Part shown: positions 1-6,147 of the stretch, one piece after another
How positions within the stretch are numbered: position 1 is the stretch's first letter
Layout: each line of letters opens with the position of its first letter
Assembly (NCBI GenBank): GCA_964600045.1
Contig: CAZRHS010000040.1
Coordinates: forward strand, 1 to 13,998
Reading direction: 5' to 3'
Length of the DNA stretch: 13,998 nt
DNA from: Phil1 sp964600045
GTDB lineage: Bacteria > Bacillota > Clostridia > Christensenellales > CAG-138
Made by a program: the position numbers and the translations under genes
The notes under the pieces: generated by a model
What the model was told of the DNA's origin: nothing
What the model saw: the letters and a program-made list of their open reading frames with translations, nothing else
Databases searched by the model: none

Positions 1-122
1 ACGAATGCCCAAATGGCGAGTATTACGGCGAAAATGCCTATCATGCCCTTAAGCGTAAGCAAAAGCGAGGGCGCAAGCGTTTCGGGAGACCAGGCGAATT
101 TCATGGCGTTTTGTAAAAACAT
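1..122 (-). CDS. Sodium-pump decarboxylase gamma-type small subunit, N-terminal part (partial)
   Basis: Forty codons are visible before the gene leaves the window. The peptide starts MFLQNAMKFAWSPETL and then has a hydrophobic segment (about residues 18-40, LLLTLKGMIGIFAVILAIW). This resembles the single N-terminal membrane helix of OadG-like gamma chains, which anchor the carboxyltransferase subunit to the OadB pump. I chose the ATG at 122 because AAGGAGG sits 9 nt upstream; the in-frame ATG at 131 directly abuts that site and is unlikely to be used. It begins 18 nt after the oadB stop, so it is almost certainly co-transcribed and under the same riboswitch. The family call rests on one helix plus context; another small membrane subunit is possible. 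Confidence 0.6.
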   Translation of the reverse strand, partial: MFLQNAMKFAWSPETLAPSLLLTLKGMIGIFAVILAIWAF

Positions 123-140
123 AGCTTTCATCCTCCTTTA

Positions 141-1247
141 TCAAAGCATGGACTCTATAAGCGTTATCATAAGGCCGCCGGCTATAACGCTGGCCACCTG
201 ACCGGACACGTTCGCGCCCGCCGCGTGCATGAGCAGGAAGTTCTGGTTGTCTTCCTTCTGGCCAAGCTTATGCACAACACGGCTTGCCATGGGGAACGCG
301 GAAATGCCCGCCGCGCCTATCATGGGGTTTACCTTGTTCTTAAGGAACAGGTTAAGGAACTTGGCGAACAGCACGCCGCCCGCGGTATCGAACACAAACG
401 CCACAAGACCAAGGGCGATTATAGCAAGCGTTTCAAACGTTACGAAAAGCTCCGCCTTCATCTTGAAGGCAACGGATATGCCGAGGAGCAGCGTAACAAG
501 GTTGGCAAGGGTTTTCTGAGCGGTGTCCGAAAGGCTGCCGAGAACGCCGCACTCCCTTATAAGATTGCCGAACATAAGGAAGCCTATAAGCTCCGCGCTC
601 TTGGGCGCTATGGTGCCGGCGATTATGGTTACGAATATGGGGAAGAGCACGCGGGTTGTGCCGGAAACGGCGCTGGGGTTATAGGGCATGCGTATGCAGC
701 GCTCTTTCTTGGTTGTAAGCAGCTTTATAACGGGCGGCTGAATAATGGGGACAAGCGCCATGTATGAATAGGCGGCAACCATTATGGGGCCCTGATAATT
801 GGAATTAAAGTAGTTTGCAAGGTAAATGGAGGTGGGGCCGTCCGCCGCGCCTATAATGGCTATGCTTCCCGCGTCCTGAAGGGTGAAGCCTATAAGGCGC
901 GCCATTATAAAGGTAAAGAATATGCCGAACTGAGCCGCCGCTCCGAAAAGGAACATCTTGGGGTTTGAAAGAAGGGGGCCGAAGTCTATCATAGCGCCTA
1001 TGCCTATGAAGAGCAGCAGCGGGAAAAGCTCCGTCGCTATGCCCGCGTTGAACAGCGTTTCTATAGCCTCCGTATTAACAAAGGGCAGGTTCACAAGAAC
1101 CGCGCCGAAGCCCATGGGCAAAAGAAGCGTAGGCTCCATGTCCTTTTTGATGGCAAGGTAGATAAGCACACAGCCTATTACCATCATCAGCAGCTGCTGC
1201 CACGTGAAATTGGCCACGTTTGAAAACAGCTCAACGAATTGTTCCAT
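141..1247 (-). CDS. oadB: Na+-translocating biotin-dependent decarboxylase beta subunit (OadB/GcdB/MmdB family)
   Basis: A 368-aa polytopic membrane protein. It should couple decarboxylation of carboxybiotin to export of Na+ across the cytoplasmic membrane. Family blocks are intact: GFGAVLVNLP (46-55), IGIGAMIDFGPLLSNP (81-96), GAAAQFGIF (102-110), IIGAADGPTSIYLA (131-144, with Asp136 in the GADGPT loop implicated in Na+/H+ handling), YSYMALVPIIQPPVIKLL (160-177), GNLIRECGV (227-235), NPMIGAAGISAFPMASRVV (317-335), GQKEDNQNFLLMHAAGANVSGQVAS (339-353). The last block keeps the polar Asn346, Gly349 and Ser353 of the C-terminal ion-path helix. Start: ATG with GGAGG 9 nt upstream. The exact substrate (oxaloacetate, methylmalonyl-CoA or glutaconyl-CoA) depends on the alpha subunit, which is not in the window. 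The symbol oadB is therefore a family label. Confidence 0.93.
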   Translation of the reverse strand: MEQFVELFSNVANFTWQQLLMMVIGCVLIYLAIKKDMEPTLLLPMGFGAVLVNLPFVNTEAIETLFNAGIATELFPLLLFIGIGAMIDFGPLLSNPKMFLFGAAAQFGIFFTFIMARLIGFTLQDAGSIAIIGAADGPTSIYLANYFNSNYQGPIMVAAYSYMALVPIIQPPVIKLLTTKKERCIRMPYNPSAVSGTTRVLFPIFVTIIAGTIAPKSAELIGFLMFGNLIRECGVLGSLSDTAQKTLANLVTLLLGISVAFKMKAELFVTFETLAIIALGLVAFVFDTAGGVLFAKFLNLFLKNKVNPMIGAAGISAFPMASRVVHKLGQKEDNQNFLLMHAAGANVSGQVASVIAGGLMITLIESML

Positions 1248-1294
1248 TCCGTTTTTCCTCCGATTATGATTATTGCGTGGGGTTTTTTGAGCAT

Positions 1295-1352
1295 AAAAAA
1301 ACCTTTGCGGCGCTCAACCCGCCGCGAATACGCGGCAAGCAGGCGGCAAAAG
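1295..1352 (-). terminator. Intrinsic terminator / expression platform of the oadB riboswitch
   Basis: On the minus strand, CUUUUGC (1352-1346) pairs with GCAAAGG (1308-1302), GCCGCG-UAUU-CGCGGC forms the inner stem, and seven U follow (1301-1295). The 5' strand CUUUUGC is also the 3' strand of the riboswitch P1 helix (AAAGG with CUUUU), so the two structures exclude each other. Ligand-stabilised P1 should prevent terminator formation and turn oadB on. Confidence 0.82.
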
Positions 1353-1443
1353 TCTCACCAATCAAGGTCGGGCGGGTCAAATAACCGTGATGACGCCCAA
1401 ACCGCCCGCATTTTCGCCCGCGGGCAGGTTACTCCCCTTTGTC
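1345..1443 (-). promoter_or_regulatory. yybP-ykoY-type (Mn2+) riboswitch aptamer upstream of oadB
   Basis: Read on the minus strand, the RNA begins GACAAAGGGGAGUAACC and ends GGUGAGACUUUUGCC. These match the two signature blocks of the yybP-ykoY class as I recall them (GGGGAGUAG near the start, GUGAGACCUUUGCC at the end). Between them are a GC-rich hairpin (ACC-U-GCCCGC paired with GCGGGC-GGU) and a second hairpin closed by GGGCG/CGCCC containing GGGCGUCAUCACGG, which fits the conserved CGUCA loop. P1 forms from AAAGG (1440-1436) with CUUUU (1352-1348). Deviations: GUAA instead of GUAG, and GACUUUU instead of GACCUUU. Known members bind Mn2+ and switch genes on. A metal aptamer in front of a Na+-pump subunit is unexpected, so a different ligand is possible. 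Confidence 0.8.
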
Positions 1444-1451
1444 GATAAAAG

Positions 1452-1481
1452 ATTATATCAAAAGGGTGCGGTTTTTGTAAA
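1452..1481 (-). promoter_or_regulatory. Sigma-A-type promoter of the oadB riboswitch transcript
   Basis: -35 TTTACA (1481-1476), 18-nt spacer, -10 TATAAT (1457-1452) on the minus strand. The predicted start, near 1445, falls just before the first base of the aptamer, as expected for a riboswitch leader. The -35 lies inside the loop of the lysR terminator hairpin and the spacer contains that hairpin's descending arm. Confidence 0.8.
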
Positions 1482-1500
1482 TGATATTTTTCCGCACCCT
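1459..1500 (-). terminator. Terminator of the LysR-family gene
   Basis: Minus-strand stem AGGGTGCGG (1500-1492) with CCGCACCCT (1471-1463), a 20-nt loop and a short U run. It starts 7 nt after the regulator's stop codon. The loop is unusually long and holds a promoter -35 element; the U tract is short, so termination may be leaky. Confidence 0.65.
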
Positions 1501-1506
1501 ATAAAA

Positions 1507-2388
1507 TCAACCGTATCTTTTCTTAAGCCAGCTCTGCATATGCGTAATGAACTTTTCCGCCGTGGCATTGCCGCTGTTTTTCGCGGGAACGGCGGCGCCT
1601 ATTATGCGGCTTGCCCCGTTATCAAGCGGCATAAGCTTAACGTGGTGCGTAAGGCCGCTTAAAAGAAGCTCCGGCATTATGCTTATGCCAAGCCCCTGCT
1701 CAACCATGGCTATAACGGCATAGTCATCCTTAGTGGTGTATTTAACGTGCGCCGTAACGCCCGCCATGTCAAGCGCCCGCCTTGCGTCGTTGGCGCTGTT
1801 TTCCATTATGGATATAAAGCTTTCGTTCTCAACCGCGGCAACGGGAAAGCTTTCAAGCCCCGCAAGCGGATGCTCCTTTGGAAGAACCGCCAGAAGCCGC
1901 TCCGTTTTAAGCTCCACCGCCCGGCAGTTTTTGGGGTAATCCGGCATTGTTACAAAGCCTATGTCTATGCTGCCCTGCTCAAGCCACGTATTTATATCGT
2001 GATAATCGCCGTTCAGAAGCTTAAACTGCGCCTGCGGACAAACATCCTCAAAGCTTTTTATCATGCCCGGCAGCCAGTGTACGGCAACGCTTGTAAACGC
2101 GCCTATGCGAACAATCCTGCCAAGGCCCTGCCTTGCCTCGTCCGCCGCGGCCTTCACCCTTTCCATGGCCGCAAGCACTTCCTTTGCCGCGTCTATCACG
2201 TGCTCCCCTTCGGGCGTAAGCTCAACCCCGCCGCGGCTTCGCTTCATAAGCTTTATGCCAAGCTCGCTTTCAAGCGCGCTTATGCCGTGGCTCACCGCGC
2301 TCGGCGTGCAGCAAAGCTCCTGCGCCGCCAAAGCCAGGCTTTTTTTCTCCACCGCCTTAACAAACATGGTATATTTGGTGTCGTTCAT
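1507..2388 (-). CDS. LysR-family transcriptional regulator
   Basis: 293 aa, normal for the family. Residues 1-60 form the N-terminal winged helix-turn-helix (FVKAVEKKSLALAAQELCC then TPSAVSHGISALESELGIKL), followed by a linker helix and the periplasmic-binding-like effector domain (about 90-290; IVRIGAFTSVAVHWLPGMI, DIGFVTMP, LLAVLPKEHPLA, MVEQGLGISIMPELLL). Start: ATG with AAGGAG 6 nt upstream. It is divergent from putP, the classic layout in which a LysR protein controls itself and its neighbour; the effector is unknown. Its 3' end faces the oadB control region, and the lysR terminator overlaps the oadB promoter. Regulation of putP is inferred from context and the palindromes between them. 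Confidence 0.92.
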   Translation of the reverse strand: MNDTKYTMFVKAVEKKSLALAAQELCCTPSAVSHGISALESELGIKLMKRSRGGVELTPEGEHVIDAAKEVLAAMERVKAAADEARQGLGRIVRIGAFTSVAVHWLPGMIKSFEDVCPQAQFKLLNGDYHDINTWLEQGSIDIGFVTMPDYPKNCRAVELKTERLLAVLPKEHPLAGLESFPVAAVENESFISIMENSANDARRALDMAGVTAHVKYTTKDDYAVIAMVEQGLGISIMPELLLSGLTHHVKLMPLDNGASRIIGAAVPAKNSGNATAEKFITHMQSWLKKRYG

Positions 2389-2404
2389 GCCGATCTCCTT
2401 ATAA

Positions 2405-2419
2405 ATGAATATATTTCAT
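2405..2419. promoter_or_regulatory. Candidate operator in the lysR 5' UTR (ATGAA-N5-TTCAT)
   Basis: Perfect inverted repeat ATGAATATATTTCAT, with the T-N11-A spacing typical of LysR boxes. It lies downstream of the lysR -10 and just ahead of its ribosome site, where a bound protein would block transcription. The same arms recur at 2561-2575 on the putP side. Confidence 0.5.
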
Positions 2420-2437
2420 CTAACCTTGTTTTACCAT

Positions 2438-2466
2438 ATAATACGGCATTTTTTGCGTTTTTGCAA
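2438..2466 (-). promoter_or_regulatory. Promoter of the LysR-family gene
   Basis: Minus strand: -35 TTGCAA (2466-2461), 17-nt spacer, -10 TATTAT (2443-2438). The -35 overlaps the 12-bp palindrome at 2463-2474. The spacer shares AAAAACGCAA and TGCCGTAT with the promoter upstream of oppB. Confidence 0.6.
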
Positions 2467-2487
2467 GTACTTGCGCTTAAAATAAGC
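2463..2487. repeat. Two adjacent perfect inverted repeats between lysR and putP
   Basis: GCAAGTACTTGC (2463-2474) is a perfect 12-bp palindrome and GCTTAAAATAAGC (2475-2487) a perfect 5-3-5 inverted repeat directly beside it. They cover the lysR -35 and lie upstream of the putP -35 at 2500, the position expected for a regulator contacting both promoters. No protein can be assigned from sequence alone. Confidence 0.5.
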
Positions 2488-2499
2488 TGAAAGTTAGGC

Positions 2500-2528
2500 T
2501 TGCTTTTTTTCGGCACGGTGGCTATAAT
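2500..2528 (+). promoter_or_regulatory. Promoter of putP
   Basis: -35 TTGCTT (2500-2505), 17-nt spacer, -10 TATAAT (2523-2528). A second TATAAT at 2553-2558, in a similar TATAATAC context, lacks a recognisable -35 and may be a secondary start or chance. Confidence 0.6.
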
Positions 2529-2560
2529 ACGCCGGTACCAAGCAAAAGAGGGTATAATAC

Positions 2561-2575
2561 ATGAATAAAATTCAT
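2561..2575. promoter_or_regulatory. Candidate operator in the putP 5' UTR (ATGAA-N5-TTCAT)
   Basis: Perfect inverted repeat ATGAATAAAATTCAT with the same arms and T-N11-A spacing as the copy in the lysR leader. It lies directly after the second TATAAT and 22 bp before the putP start codon, so binding here would most simply repress putP. Confidence 0.5.
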
Positions 2576-2597
2576 GTTAGGATATGGAGGACATATT

Positions 2598-4163
2598 ATG
2601 GAACAGGGATCACTTGAAATATTGATAGTGATGGTGGTTTACATGGCGGCCGTAATAGGCATAGGCGTATTCTTTGCCCGCCGCGCGAACACGAACAGCG
2701 AAAAGTTTTACCTTGGCGGCAGGAGCCTCGGCCCCTGGGTCAGCGCGATGAGCGCGGAAGCTTCGGACATGAGCGGCTGGCTGCTCATGGGTCTGCCGGG
2801 CGTAGCCTACTGGTGCGGACTTGCGGACGCCTTCTGGACTGCGGCCGGACTTGCCATAGGCACCTATATAAACTGGCTTATAGTTTCAAAGCGGCTCAGG
2901 AGATACACCATAGCCGCCGGCAACGCCATAACCCTGCCTGAGTTTTTCTCCAACCGTTTCCGCGAGAACAAAAAGGTTATACTGGGCATTTCCGCGGCGT
3001 TCATACTGGTGTTCTTCACCGTATACGCGGCAAGCTGCCTTGTTACCTGCGGCAAGCTTTTCTCCACCCTGTTCGGTGCGCCTTACATTTCAATGATGCT
3101 CGTGGGCGCGGTATTCGTGCTTATATACACGCTGCTCGGCGGCTTCCTTGCGGAAAGCGCGTCCGACTTTATGCAGGCCATGGTAATGGTGGTTGTGCTT
3201 GTGGCCGTGCTTGCGCTTGGCGTTATAAGCGCGGGCGGCTTCGAGAAGGTTTTTGAAAATGTAAAGGAATTCCCCGGCTTCCTTGAGTTCTTCGGCCTTG
3301 GCAACCCCGTAACCGAAGACGGCGTGCAGGTTGTTTCAAACGGCGTTCCCCTTTTCGGTGAAAGGCAGGACTACGGCGCGCTGAACGTTGCCAGCATGCT
3401 TGCCTGGGGTCTTGGCTACTTCGGTATGCCGCAGGTACTGCTCCGCTTTATGGCCATTCGCCGCGAGGATGAGCTTAAGCGCGCACGCAGGGTTGCCATG
3501 ATATGGGTTGTTATATCCCTTGCCGCCGCCATAACCATAGGCGTTGTGGGCCGCGCGCTTTACCCCACCGCCCTTACCACGGCTTCAGAGGCGGAAAACG
3601 TATTCGTTCTGCTTTCCCGTTCGCTGCTGCCCTCCGCTCTTGCGGGCCTTGCCATGGCGGGCATACTTGCCGCGACCATAAGCTCTTCTGACTCTTATCT
3701 GCTTATAGCGGCCTCCGCGTTCGCAAAGAACGCCTACCAGGGCATACTCAAAAAGGATGCCACGGACAAGCAGGTTATGACCCTTACCCGCATTATGCTG
3801 CTCGTTATAACCGCGATCGCCATTGTTATAGCGCTTGATGAAAACAGCGTTATATTCACCATAGTTTCCTTCGCCTGGGCGGGCTTTGGCGCAACATTCG
3901 GCCCGCTGGTGCTCTTCAGCCTGTTCTGGAAGCGCATGACCCGCGCGGGTGCCATAGCCGGCATGCTCTCCGGCGCCGGTATGGTGTTTATATGGAAGCT
4001 GTTCATAAAGCCCCTTGGCGGACTGCTCGGAATATACGAGCTGCTGCCCGCGTTCATAGTTTCCTGCATATTCATAGTTGTGGTTTCCCTGCTTACAAAG
4101 GAACCCAGCAAGGAAATTCAGGATGAGTTTGAAAAGGTTAAGGCCGGCAACGTAGCCGAATAA
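2598..4163 (+). CDS. putP: Sodium:solute symporter, PutP type (Na+/proline)
   Basis: 521 aa; E. coli PutP is about 500. A member of the SSS family with the LeuT-like fold and some 13 hydrophobic segments. It imports a solute, probably proline, with Na+. PutP signatures: YLGGRSLGPWVSAMSAEASD then MSGWLLMGLPG (38-68; Asp57 is the equivalent of the Na+-site aspartate), NAITLPEFFSNRF (109-121), IYTLLGGFLAESASDFMQA (176-194), FGMPQVLLRFMAIR (275-288), and ILAATISSSDSYLLIAASAF (356-375), the TM8 region supplying Ser/Thr ligands. Start chosen at 2598 because GGAGG lies 7 nt upstream; the ATG at 2574 would add eight residues and lacks a ribosome site. Divergent from the LysR gene and close to the oadB Na+ pump. 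Substrate inferred from family similarity; other SSS substrates are possible. Confidence 0.9.
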   Translation: MEQGSLEILIVMVVYMAAVIGIGVFFARRANTNSEKFYLGGRSLGPWVSAMSAEASDMSGWLLMGLPGVAYWCGLADAFWTAAGLAIGTYINWLIVSKRLRRYTIAAGNAITLPEFFSNRFRENKKVILGISAAFILVFFTVYAASCLVTCGKLFSTLFGAPYISMMLVGAVFVLIYTLLGGFLAESASDFMQAMVMVVVLVAVLALGVISAGGFEKVFENVKEFPGFLEFFGLGNPVTEDGVQVVSNGVPLFGERQDYGALNVASMLAWGLGYFGMPQVLLRFMAIRREDELKRARRVAMIWVVISLAAAITIGVVGRALYPTALTTASEAENVFVLLSRSLLPSALAGLAMAGILAATISSSDSYLLIAASAFAKNAYQGILKKDATDKQVMTLTRIMLLVITAIAIVIALDENSVIFTIVSFAWAGFGATFGPLVLFSLFWKRMTRAGAIAGMLSGAGMVFIWKLFIKPLGGLLGIYELLPAFIVSCIFIVVVSLLTKEPSKEIQDEFEKVKAGNVAE

Positions 4164-4176
4164 AAAAGAGTATAGT

Positions 4177-4205
4177 AAAAGAGTGGCTCATCGCCACTCT
4201 TTTTT
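4177..4205. terminator. Bidirectional terminator between convergent putP and ABC exporter genes
   Basis: AAAAGAGTGGC-TCATC-GCCACTCTTTTTT: a 7-bp GC-containing stem extended by A/T pairs, with T6 on the plus strand and an A run giving a U tract on the minus strand. It lies between the two stop codons. Confidence 0.88.
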
Positions 4206-4222
4206 AGTATCTGCATTTTCTC

Positions 4223-5956
4223 TTATTCGCGGAACTGGTACCTGTAAAGTCCGGCGTACATTTTATCAAGCTTCATAAGCTCCTCGTGCGTGCCGCGCTC
4301 CTCTATGCCGTCCTTGGTGAGCACTATTATCTCGTCCGCGTTCTTTATGGTGGAAAGCCTGTGCGCAACTATTATGCAGGTACGTCCCTTCGCAAGCTCC
4401 GATAATGACTGCTGAATAAGCATTTCGGTTGCGTTATCAAGCGCGCTTGTGGCCTCGTCCAGTATAAGTATGCTCGGGTTTTTAAGGAACACGCGCGCGA
4501 TTGATATGCGCTGCTTCTGCCCGCCGGAGAGCTTAACGCCGCGCTCGCCAACGTTTGTGTCGTAGCCCTTTTCAAGGGTCATAATATAGTCGTGTATGTT
4601 CGCCTTTTTGGCGGCCTCCACTATCTGCTCATCGCTTGCGTCAAGATCGCCGTAGGCTATATTCTCGCGTATGGTGCCATTAAAAAGGAAAACGTCCTGC
4701 TGAACAATGCCTATGTTTTTCCTTAATGAATAGCGGGTCATGTCGCGAATGTCCATGCCGTCTATTGTAATGGAGCCGGAGTCTATTTCATAAAAGCGGG
4801 GAATAAGGTTGCAAAGCGTTGTTTTGCCGCCGCCGGACGGACCAACAAGAGCGACGGTTCTGCCCTTTTGTATATTCATTGAAAGGTGGGATATAACCTT
4901 TTCCTCCGCATCGGCGGAGTCGCTGTTTTCATAGCGGAAGGAAACATCGTCAAACACAATGTTGCCCTCAAGCTTGCCCGGGGAAAGCTTGCCGTTGTCA
5001 ACCTCCTCCGGCACGTCCATAATCTCAACAAACCTCTGGAAGCCTGTCATGCCGTCCTGCAGCTGCTCAAAAAGATTTACAAGCCTGTTTACCGGCTTCA
5101 TGAATATGGAAACATAAAGCAAAAACGCAACAAAGTCGCCCGAGTCTATTTTTTCATAATAGAAAAACAGTCCGCCCGCGGTAAGCACAAGCAGGTAAAG
5201 CATATCGTTAAAAAAGTTTATGCCGCTGCCGAATGCCGCCATTGCGCGAAGGGCAATGTTTCTGGCCTTTTTGAAGCCCTCGTTCGCCACGCCGAACTTT
5301 TTGTTTTCATGCTCCGCCGCGGTGTACGAGCGGGAAACCCTCATGCCGGCTATGGCCGTTTCAACGGTTGCGTTAACCTCCGCTATCTGCGCCCTTGATT
5401 CCTTAAATGCGGCGTTCATGGCGCGGCGCTTGTTTATGGCAAAAGCCACCATAATCGGCACCATTGCGAACACAATAAGCGCAAGGTATGTATTTATGCT
5501 CATAAGCATTATAAATGAGCCTACCAGCGTAATAACCGAAATAAGCGCGTCCTCCGGGCCGTGGTGAGAAAGCTCGGACACTTCAAAAAGGTCGTTCACA
5601 ATGCGGCTCATAATCGTGCCGGTTTTGTTTTCGTCAAAAAACGAGAAGGGCAGCTTTTGAAGATGGCGGAAAAGATCGCGCCTCATATCGCCCTGAATTC
5701 TAACGCCCACAACGTGGCCCCAGTACTGCACAATGTAGTTCATGGCGGCCTTTACAAGATAAATGCCAAGCAGCACGCAAGCCCATATAATAAGCAGATT
5801 AAGCTGCTTGTTTGGCACATAAATGTTTGTAATGTTCTTGGCTATCATTGGATAAAACAGATCGCACACCGCAACCAGCAGCGAGCAGCCCGTATCCAGC
5901 GCGAAAAGGCGAATATGCGGCTTATAATAGCTGATAAACCGCTTTATCATTTTCAT
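4223..5956 (-). CDS. ABC exporter half-transporter (MsbA/BmrA/MdlB type)
   Basis: 577 aa with fused membrane and ATPase domains. The N-terminal ~310 residues form a type I exporter membrane domain (helices near 15-38, 53-73, 135-155, 157-175, 250-270, 275-295) with the family coupling region PFSFFDENKTGTIMSRI (103-119). The nucleotide-binding domain has all motifs: Walker A GPSGGGKT (372-379), Q-loop IVQQDVFLFNGTI (417-429), signature LSGGQKQRISIAR (476-488), Walker B ILILDE (496-501), H-loop His532. All catalytic residues are canonical, so it could act as a homodimer; no partner half-transporter is adjacent, which argues against a heterodimer. Start: first ATG after GGAAGGA. It stands alone between a terminator and the tsaD terminator. 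Substrate (lipid, drug or peptide) cannot be told from sequence. Confidence 0.92.
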   Translation of the reverse strand: MKMIKRFISYYKPHIRLFALDTGCSLLVAVCDLFYPMIAKNITNIYVPNKQLNLLIIWACVLLGIYLVKAAMNYIVQYWGHVVGVRIQGDMRRDLFRHLQKLPFSFFDENKTGTIMSRIVNDLFEVSELSHHGPEDALISVITLVGSFIMLMSINTYLALIVFAMVPIMVAFAINKRRAMNAAFKESRAQIAEVNATVETAIAGMRVSRSYTAAEHENKKFGVANEGFKKARNIALRAMAAFGSGINFFNDMLYLLVLTAGGLFFYYEKIDSGDFVAFLLYVSIFMKPVNRLVNLFEQLQDGMTGFQRFVEIMDVPEEVDNGKLSPGKLEGNIVFDDVSFRYENSDSADAEEKVISHLSMNIQKGRTVALVGPSGGGKTTLCNLIPRFYEIDSGSITIDGMDIRDMTRYSLRKNIGIVQQDVFLFNGTIRENIAYGDLDASDEQIVEAAKKANIHDYIMTLEKGYDTNVGERGVKLSGGQKQRISIARVFLKNPSILILDEATSALDNATEMLIQQSLSELAKGRTCIIVAHRLSTIKNADEIIVLTKDGIEERGTHEELMKLDKMYAGLYRYQFRE

Positions 5957-6003
5957 TTGGGAATAATCCTTCCTTTCAATTCATACTGAATAAATGCGAT
6001 ATG

Positions 6004-6032
6004 ATTTTACCATAACCCGCGCCGTTTGCATA
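6004..6032 (-). promoter_or_regulatory. Weak candidate promoter of the ABC exporter
   Basis: Minus strand -10 TAAAAT (6009-6004) with a poor -35 TATGCA (6032-6027) at 17-nt spacing, just downstream of the tsaD terminator. Only the -10 is convincing. Confidence 0.3.
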
Positions 6033-6039
6033 GTGCGCG

Positions 6040-6063
6040 AAAAGGGCGGCCTTTCAGCCGCCC
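6040..6063 (-). terminator. Terminator of the Nudix-DUF1461-tsaD operon
   Basis: Minus-strand stem GGGCGGC (6063-6057), loop TGAAAG, GCCGCCC (6050-6044), then UUUU (6043-6040). It follows the tsaD stop by about 85 nt. Confidence 0.75.
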
Positions 6064-6147
6064 CAAGAGAGAGAACCTGTTTTATTGTTGTTTAAGCCCC
6101 TCAACAATGCCCTTTATATCAAGGGCGTTGAGCACGTCTTTATACCC

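Noticed and set aside
2553..2558. Second putP promoter
   Set aside because: TATAAT is perfect, but no -35 or extended -10 lies at the right distance; kept only as a remark.
2574..2597. Upstream ATG for putP
   Set aside because: It overlaps the palindrome and has no ribosome site, whereas 2598 has GGAGG at 7 nt and matches normal PutP length.
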